From CAZQIC01 sp964593555 (GTDB lineage: Bacteria > Bacteroidota > Bacteroidia > JAFLBG01), in the NCBI GenBank assembly GCA_964593555.1, contig CAZQIC010000080.1, forward strand, positions 1 through 21,432: DNA of 21,432 nt, read 5' to 3'. Position numbers and translations under genes: made by a program. Positions within the stretch are counted from its first letter, which is position 1. Each line of letters opens with the position of its first letter. The notes beneath the pieces were generated by a model that was given only the letters and a program-made list of their open reading frames with translations, ran no database searches and was not told the origin of the DNA. Positions 16,438 to 21,432 of the stretch are shown one piece after another.

Positions 16438-17205
16438 ATGTTATCCAAAAATCAGCTTCGTTTTTTACAATCACTTTCAGCAAAAAAAATCAGGGAAAAA
16501 AGCGGACTTTACATAGCCGAAGGAGAAAAAATTGTAGAAGAACTATTAGAATCCGGGGAAGAGATAAAACACTTATTTGCAACCCCTTCATGGATAGAGA
16601 AAAATCAAAAGAAGATAAAAAAAACAAATACCATTGAGGTAAAAGAAATCGAATTAAAAAAGATAAGTAAACTTACTACACCCAATGAAGTACTTGCAGT
16701 TGTACCTATGCCGGCAAACAAACTTTCGGTTAATACATTAAAAGATAAACTTGTTATTGCTTTAGATGATATCCGCGACCCCGGAAATTTAGGTACCATT
16801 ATAAGGATAGCCGATTGGTTTGGGATCGATGAGATCATTTGCTCCAAACAAACAGTTGATTGTTTTAACCATAAAGTAGTACAGGCTGCAATGGGTTCTT
16901 TATTGCGCGTACATATTCACTATACATCCCTCGATGCACTATTAAAAAATGCCGCTGAAAATAAAATTGAAATATACGGAGCATTGTTGGATGGAAAGAA
17001 TATGTACGAAGCTGGTCTTTCAGACAAAGGAATTATTGTAATCGGTAACGAATCTAAAGGCATATCAGCAAATATTCAAGCTCTGATACAAAAGAGAATA
17101 AGTATACCTACCTATAGTAAGAAAAAAGGAGCCGAATCGTTGAACGCTGCAATTGCTACCGCTATTATTTGCGGGGAATTCAGAAGACTTTCTTCTTCAC
17201 AATAA
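16438..17205 (+). CDS. SpoU/TrmH-family RNA 2'-O-methyltransferase
   Basis: This enzyme transfers a methyl group from S-adenosylmethionine to a ribose 2'-OH in rRNA or tRNA. The 255-residue product has an N-terminal substrate-binding domain (about 1-95, with LYIAEGEKIVEE) and a SPOUT knot domain. Motif 1 is LDDIRDPGNLGTIIRIADWFG (109-129, with N117 and R123). Next comes KVVQAAMGSLLRVHI. Motif 2 is IVIGNESKGIS (200-210, with E205). Motif 3 is AESLNAAIATAI (232-243). The loop between IP and ESLN in motif 3 is about three residues longer and more lysine-rich than in the common IPMxGxxESLN form. The substrate cannot be told from sequence; RlmB- or TsnR-like activity is possible. ATG at 16438-16440, 36 bp from divergent tamL. 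Confidence 0.93.
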   Translation: MLSKNQLRFLQSLSAKKIREKSGLYIAEGEKIVEELLESGEEIKHLFATPSWIEKNQKKIKKTNTIEVKEIELKKISKLTTPNEVLAVVPMPANKLSVNTLKDKLVIALDDIRDPGNLGTIIRIADWFGIDEIICSKQTVDCFNHKVVQAAMGSLLRVHIHYTSLDALLKNAAENKIEIYGALLDGKNMYEAGLSDKGIIVIGNESKGISANIQALIQKRISIPTYSKKKGAESLNAAIATAIICGEFRRLSSSQ

Positions 17206-17271
17206 AATAAGACAACATTTGTTGCGTTAGCCTTATGGAATTTCGTTATCCTTATCATCTCATTTAAAAAT

Positions 17272-18477
17272 ATGACAACACTCATTGAAGATCGATTAAA
17301 CGAAATTCAGCTCTACCTCAAGAACGAAGATATAAACCGCGCAGGTCAACGATTGCTGGATATTACCTACGATTTTGATTTCGACAGGTCGTTACGCGAT
17401 TCAGCAATTCAATTAAGAAAAACATACAATGAAGGGAAACAGCTGGGAAGAGTAAAAAATGAAAATGAGTCTCTTTTAAAAGATTATACCTCATTATTAA
17501 ACACTGTTGTTCAAAATAAGCCCGCTCTTAACAAGAAACTAAGCGAAAGAAAAATCCTTGCAAAAATCAATAACATAAGCAAACAGTTCACATCAAGTCT
17601 GCACAACTTTCATTTCAAACCAATTTCACTGGAACTAAAACAAGGAAACATCATAGGGCTTGTTGGTGAAAATGGAAACGGAAAAACAACTTTGTTAAGA
17701 ATGATATGCGGGGACCTGGCAACAGATGAAGGAGAAATAGAATATTATTTTGACGGGAATGCTTATACAGATTGGCAATTTATTAAAAAGAAGATCGCTT
17801 TTATTCCACAGCGACTAGAAAGATGGTATGGCAATGCCAATGATAAAATATCATTTGAAGCCGCAATTAAAGGTTACAAAAAAGAACTCAATGAAGAAAA
17901 AGTAAATTTCATTGTTCATAGAATGGGGCTTACCAACTTCAGGGAACTTACCTGGACACAATTATCAAGCGGATACAAGTTGCGTTTTGAAATAGCAATG
18001 GCTTTGGTTTGGGAGCCTTCCATTCTTATCCTGGATGAACCTCTTGCGAATCTTGATATACAAGCACAGGAATTACTTTTACAGGATCTCAGAAATTTGG
18101 CAGATTCTTTGCGCAATCCTGTAAGCATTATTTTAAGCTCACAGCAATTGCATGAAGTGGAAACAGTTGCCGACCAGGTTGTGTTTCTTAAAAATGGCAG
18201 CGCTGTTTTTAATGGAAATCTTCATGATTTTATTAAAATGGAAACCGGTGTTACTATAGAGCTGAACGGCAATTTTAGTTATAACGATCTCCAGAAGTTA
18301 TTACAAAACTGGGATGAAATTAAAATAGAACAATCCGCCTCCTGCTTTACCATTAGCTTTTCGGAAAAACACACTAAAGAAGAATTCCTGGAATTATTGA
18401 TCGGCAATAAATTCAGCATTACTTATTTCAGAAATATTTCCGGCTCTACAAAAAAACTATTCAGCGACAAATATTAA
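17272..18477 (+). CDS. ABC transporter ATP-binding protein with N-terminal extension and altered motifs
   Basis: The 401-residue product is an ABC ATPase that would power the membrane partner encoded 5 bp downstream. Residues 1-95 are a helical, charged extension not found in plain ABC ATPases. The nucleotide-binding domain then shows Walker A GENGNGKTT (132-140), Q-loop Q180, signature LSSGY (231-235, in place of LSGGQ), Walker B ILILDE with catalytic E256, D-loop LANLD, and SSQQLHEVE at 289-297. In the last motif Gln291 takes the place of the usual H-loop histidine. A C-terminal tail of about 85 residues (316-401) follows, as in ABC exporters of the gliding/antibiotic type. Walker A and B are intact, so ATP binding and some hydrolysis are likely. 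The substrate is unknown. The 66 bp upstream show no clear promoter. Confidence 0.88.
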   Translation: MTTLIEDRLNEIQLYLKNEDINRAGQRLLDITYDFDFDRSLRDSAIQLRKTYNEGKQLGRVKNENESLLKDYTSLLNTVVQNKPALNKKLSERKILAKINNISKQFTSSLHNFHFKPISLELKQGNIIGLVGENGNGKTTLLRMICGDLATDEGEIEYYFDGNAYTDWQFIKKKIAFIPQRLERWYGNANDKISFEAAIKGYKKELNEEKVNFIVHRMGLTNFRELTWTQLSSGYKLRFEIAMALVWEPSILILDEPLANLDIQAQELLLQDLRNLADSLRNPVSIILSSQQLHEVETVADQVVFLKNGSAVFNGNLHDFIKMETGVTIELNGNFSYNDLQKLLQNWDEIKIEQSASCFTISFSEKHTKEEFLELLIGNKFSITYFRNISGSTKKLFSDKY

Positions 18478-18482
18478 TATTC

Positions 18483-20096
18483 ATGAACTTCGCCTTAAAA
18501 ATATCCCCTCCTTTTCTTCGCAAGCTGGATGCATACTTAAGAATAAACCATAGCTGGATATGGACAACCAGGATCCACCTTCATATATATATCGCTTTAC
18601 TGTTATCTGTTTTATTTGCTTCATTGGGCCTGGTGTATCATATCAGTATTAACGATGTACCGTCTGTAAATGATCAAAATACATTTTTTGGTTTATTATT
18701 TATTCCAGCCACCGTATTTTTAATTTACATGATTTATCAAATGGCGCTTTTTAATACAGACAAAAGCGCTGCATACCGCTTCCGATACCAGGAGTTTTCC
18801 ATTTTACTTATTTATCTTTTTACTTTTTTTTTACCACTCCTCATTCCGTACCCGGCTTCATTAATATTAAATGGAAGGATTTCGAATCTTGTTTCCGATA
18901 ACGAACTTCAGCGCGATCAGAATTCATTTAATGAGGCATTAATATTTCTCCCTGTTTCAAATGCTTCTTTCTACTATTATTATCCTTCAGACAGTGCCTA
19001 TTTAGACACCAGGCAATCAAAAACCTTTCGCAATGAATATTATGACGCGGAGGAAGCCGTTAATACTGATGATACGACTATCTCAACACGACGACAATGG
19101 GCCCTTCTTGCCGATTCAATATATCATCACAAAGGCGTTTTTAAAAACACAAGACCGAAGCTTTACTACCGGAATACAAGAATATGGTCAAAAAATAGTT
19201 TATACGGTTATAATACCTATATGACTAATGATTTAACCGAATCTACGGCCGAATCAAATCTCAGGGACTCCTTGTTTCTTTTATACTTAGATAAAATTAA
19301 TATAGTACGGGATCCAAATGAAGCCTCTAAACACATTTCGCAAATTTGTGAGTTACTATATAAGTACACCCATTTCGAAGGAGGAGTTCTGGATCAAAAG
19401 ACCATTTTAAATGATTTTTTAAAACACAGCTACAGTGAAAGCTACTGTAATAATTATCCTTTTTTGTACAATAAAATTTATACATCTACAGATAACATTA
19501 CTAATATTTACAGAGCCAAACTGCGTGATGATATTAATGCTTGGGATAAGAATGTTTTATTTGTTCTCTTTATTTTTATTTTTTGCATAACGACTATTTT
19601 TCAGATCTATAAAAATGTACATTGGAAACAAGTGTTGCTCGGCGCAGCGATTTTAGCTATTCTTTTTACCCTTATATGCATTATAGAAGTCGTATCCAAC
19701 TTCGATGGCAAATTTATTTCATTTGCAGGCGCATTTTTATCTTTATTGTTCCTGCTTACAACGATAAAGGGATTTTTCATAAAAAAATTCAGCTGGGTGC
19801 TGAATCAGATGGCTGTTATATTAGCATTCTGTTTACCCTATTTCCCACTGATCATTCTTGCCTACCTGGATCAGCACCATCATATTTTTACAATCAGTTA
19901 TTTCGATAAATATCTTGAACCATTTAAGTCCCATGACGGGACAATTTCCTGGTCTTATAATAAAGAATATCGCGAGCTCGTGACTTTAATTTGGATAAGT
20001 ACTTTTTGGGGAGGAATATTATCTTATGTATTTATCTGGAACAGTTATATGAAAACTCTGTTTCTCCGGTTCTGGAATTTACCAAAGACAAAATAA
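18483..20096 (+). CDS. Eight-helix membrane protein, probable ABC transporter permease partner
   Basis: The 537-residue protein has eight likely transmembrane helices at about residues 33-54, 67-90, 104-130, 357-377, 383-404, 410-430, 438-461 and 499-522. With the N-terminus inside, the 225-residue polar domain between helices 3 and 4 (131-356, rich in Tyr, Asn and Ser) falls on the extracytoplasmic side. I recognise no domain in it. It starts 5 bp after the ATPase stop, so the two are surely cotranscribed and probably form one complex. The layout (three helices, large outer domain, then five helices) resembles ABC-2/gliding-type exporter permeases rather than importers, but this is inference. 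ATG at 18483-18485. The stop is 40 bp from the convergent lipoprotein gene, with no strong terminator between. Confidence 0.8.
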   Translation: MNFALKISPPFLRKLDAYLRINHSWIWTTRIHLHIYIALLLSVLFASLGLVYHISINDVPSVNDQNTFFGLLFIPATVFLIYMIYQMALFNTDKSAAYRFRYQEFSILLIYLFTFFLPLLIPYPASLILNGRISNLVSDNELQRDQNSFNEALIFLPVSNASFYYYYPSDSAYLDTRQSKTFRNEYYDAEEAVNTDDTTISTRRQWALLADSIYHHKGVFKNTRPKLYYRNTRIWSKNSLYGYNTYMTNDLTESTAESNLRDSLFLLYLDKINIVRDPNEASKHISQICELLYKYTHFEGGVLDQKTILNDFLKHSYSESYCNNYPFLYNKIYTSTDNITNIYRAKLRDDINAWDKNVLFVLFIFIFCITTIFQIYKNVHWKQVLLGAAILAILFTLICIIEVVSNFDGKFISFAGAFLSLLFLLTTIKGFFIKKFSWVLNQMAVILAFCLPYFPLIILAYLDQHHHIFTISYFDKYLEPFKSHDGTISWSYNKEYRELVTLIWISTFWGGILSYVFIWNSYMKTLFLRFWNLPKTK

Positions 20097-20136
20097 TAAT
20101 CAGGATGGTTTCGATAAAGAATCGCTGCAAAATTCA

Positions 20137-20706
20137 TCAATGCATACAACCCATATAAATATCAGATTTTAAAACGAATGCACCTTTCTCATATTGTTTA
20201 ATTTTTAGCATAGTGCTATCTGCCGAAACTTTAGTTTCACAAATACCTGCAACAAGGGCCATCGTATTTTCGTTTGTTAACGAATAATAAAAACCAAAGT
20301 GTTCTAAACTAAGAAATGAAGACGGATAACGTCTTGGATAATACTCACCAGCATATATTTCATCATCGCTATCCAAAGGCAAAATAATACCTGGTTTTTT
20401 CACATCATAATAACGGCTCATGGTATCTATTTTTAATCCTGCCAATTTATTTAAACGAAACATTTTCTCCCTTAGCAAAAAATAATTTTTGCTTGTATCA
20501 ACTATAACAACAAAATAAGTAGCTGTTTGGCTTGTGATACTCTCGTTTCCTACCAGAGTATCTTCATTGTTGTAAACTATGGTATCTAATTGTGAATCGC
20601 TCTTCGAGAGCGTATCGGCCATTACCACTTTTTGATCATCCAATTTTGTCGTGGAAGAATTACAAGCGAAGAGAAAAGGCAATAAACAAAGTAAAATCAA
20701 ACGCAT
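20137..20706 (-). CDS. Putative lipoprotein of unknown function
   Basis: The 189-residue product starts MRLILLCLLPFLFACNSS, a short lipoprotein signal peptide with its cysteine at residue 15. A Ser/Thr/Asp-rich linker (16-60) precedes a compact domain with the stretches TYFVVIVDTSKNYFLLREKM, GIILPLDSDDEIYAGEYYP and TMALVAGICETK. I have the impression that this last part is conserved in other Bacteroidota proteins, but I cannot name a family or function. ATG at 20704-20706. It starts 6 bp after the stop of the gene at 20713, so the two are one transcription unit of envelope proteins. Envelope location is secure from the signal; membrane choice is not. Confidence 0.78.
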   Translation of the reverse strand: MRLILLCLLPFLFACNSSTTKLDDQKVVMADTLSKSDSQLDTIVYNNEDTLVGNESITSQTATYFVVIVDTSKNYFLLREKMFRLNKLAGLKIDTMSRYYDVKKPGIILPLDSDDEIYAGEYYPRRYPSSFLSLEHFGFYYSLTNENTMALVAGICETKVSADSTMLKIKQYEKGAFVLKSDIYMGCMH

Positions 20707-20712
20707 AAAAAT

Positions 20713-21432
20713 TTATTTAGCAGGGTGAGAAAATTCATATCCTTTGAATTTTAACTGAATCGCTTTTGTAAGTTCGTATTGGGTTGCATTTAAGATAAAC
20801 TCATCTTTCAGGTCACAATAATCTACAAACTCATCAAACTGTTCATCGGTTAAATAGATAATATCATATTTTATATAAATTCTGAAAAGGTCTTTGAGCG
20901 CTGCACGTTTCCTATCCTCATTTTCCAACTGGGCAACTAGACGTTTGGAACGTTCGAACTTACTAAACCTCTCGTATAAGTATGTAACAGGGCTTTCCAA
21001 TGCATTAACATCCTTATATGTATTTGTTGGCTTAACACCTATCTCACTAATCTCTTTATCAACCTGGTTTAATGTTTTTACAGGATAAATGCTTACTTCC
21101 TTGAGCTTATATCTTATTGCGCCAAGCTTAATGTTAATATCAAAATTATTTTTCTTTGCTGAATCCACAAAGCTTATATACTGAGTGGAATAACCAACGG
21201 AAGAAATAACAATTGTATCCGTTCTTAAATATGATTCACGAAAGGTTCCATCACCAGCAGCAAATACCCCTGTGCCGGCTCTTTTATTAATGATCATTAC
21301 ATGGCTGAGCGGTGTTTGGTTATCATTGGTAATTTTACCTTTTATTAAAAGCGTATCTGTTTGGGCAAATGCAGATGTAGAAATTATCAGCAAAAGACAT
21401 AAGAAAAAACTATTTTGAAGAAAATTAAACAT
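20713..21432 (-). CDS. Exported protein with carboxypeptidase-regulatory-like domain
   Basis: The 239-residue product has a cleavable signal peptide (residues 1-23, cut after AFA, mature start QTDTLL). A beta-sandwich of the CarboxypepD_reg-like type follows (about 29-116: IKGKITNDNQTPLSHVMII, GTFRESYLRTDTIVISSVGY, IKLGAIRYKLKEVSIYP). This fold is common at the N-terminus of Bacteroidota outer-membrane proteins, but here there is no TonB-dependent barrel. Instead a charged, probably helical region (117-239) ends the protein. The domain suggests envelope protein interaction or stability; no enzyme motif is present. The ATG (21430-21432) is the last codon of the window, so the start looks complete but its upstream region is not visible. 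It is 6 bp from the downstream lipoprotein gene. Confidence 0.82.
   Translation of the reverse strand: MFNFLQNSFFLCLLLIISTSAFAQTDTLLIKGKITNDNQTPLSHVMIINKRAGTGVFAAGDGTFRESYLRTDTIVISSVGYSTQYISFVDSAKKNNFDINIKLGAIRYKLKEVSIYPVKTLNQVDKEISEIGVKPTNTYKDVNALESPVTYLYERFSKFERSKRLVAQLENEDRKRAALKDLFRIYIKYDIIYLTDEQFDEFVDYCDLKDEFILNATQYELTKAIQLKFKGYEFSHPAK

Noticed and set aside
17211..17223. Small palindrome CAACATTTGTTG upstream of the ABC ATPase, considered as an operator.
   Set aside because: Only five base pairs per arm, not placed at a recognisable promoter, and such short palindromes are expected by chance in AT-rich DNA.
20097..20136. Gap between convergent permease and lipoprotein genes, examined for a bidirectional terminator.
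   Set aside because: Only a weak GATTC/GAATC-like pairing was seen, with no T tract on either strand.

Overview
The window looks like chromosomal DNA from a free-living member of the Bacteroidota. Four things point there: a very large surface protein ending in a type IX secretion (T9SS) sorting domain, a short primary sigma factor without region 1.1, several TAnnTTTG-type -7 boxes upstream of genes, and a lipoprotein form of TamA. The DNA is AT-rich, and I see no Shine-Dalgarno pattern that decides starts. I found no mobile element, tRNA, rRNA or CRISPR array.

Region 1 (1-6493, + strand) is the 3' part of one giant gene that enters from the left edge. It encodes 2163 residues of a secreted parallel beta-helix protein. 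Its core is an ordered array in which two 66-residue repeat types, A and B, alternate strictly (13 A and 12 B anchors, mean A-to-A and B-to-B distance about 396 bp). A short Ig-like stretch and a T9SS type A sorting domain follow.

Region 2 (6500-16401, - strand) is a housekeeping block. In transcription order it holds: tamL (outer-membrane Omp85 lipoprotein), class I fructose-bisphosphate aldolase, accD, rpsO, pnp, an unrecognised lipoprotein, the primary sigma factor rpoD, a small unrecognised membrane-anchored protein, and rpe. fba-accD-rpsO are closely packed and probably cotranscribed. Hairpin terminators with U tracts lie after rpsO and after pnp. Promoter-like sequences of the Bacteroidota type precede fba, the lipoprotein gene and rpe, with a weaker one before pnp.

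Region 3 (16438-20096, + strand) starts 36 bp from tamL in a divergent arrangement. It holds a SpoU/TrmH-family RNA methyltransferase, then a two-gene ABC system: an ATPase with an unusual N-terminal extension and altered signature and H-loop residues, followed 5 bp later by an eight-helix membrane partner with a large extracytoplasmic domain. This pair is the best candidate here for something not well described.

Region 4 (20137-21432, - strand) is a two-gene unit of envelope proteins: an exported protein with a carboxypeptidase-regulatory-like domain, then an unrecognised lipoprotein. The first gene's ATG is the last codon of the window.
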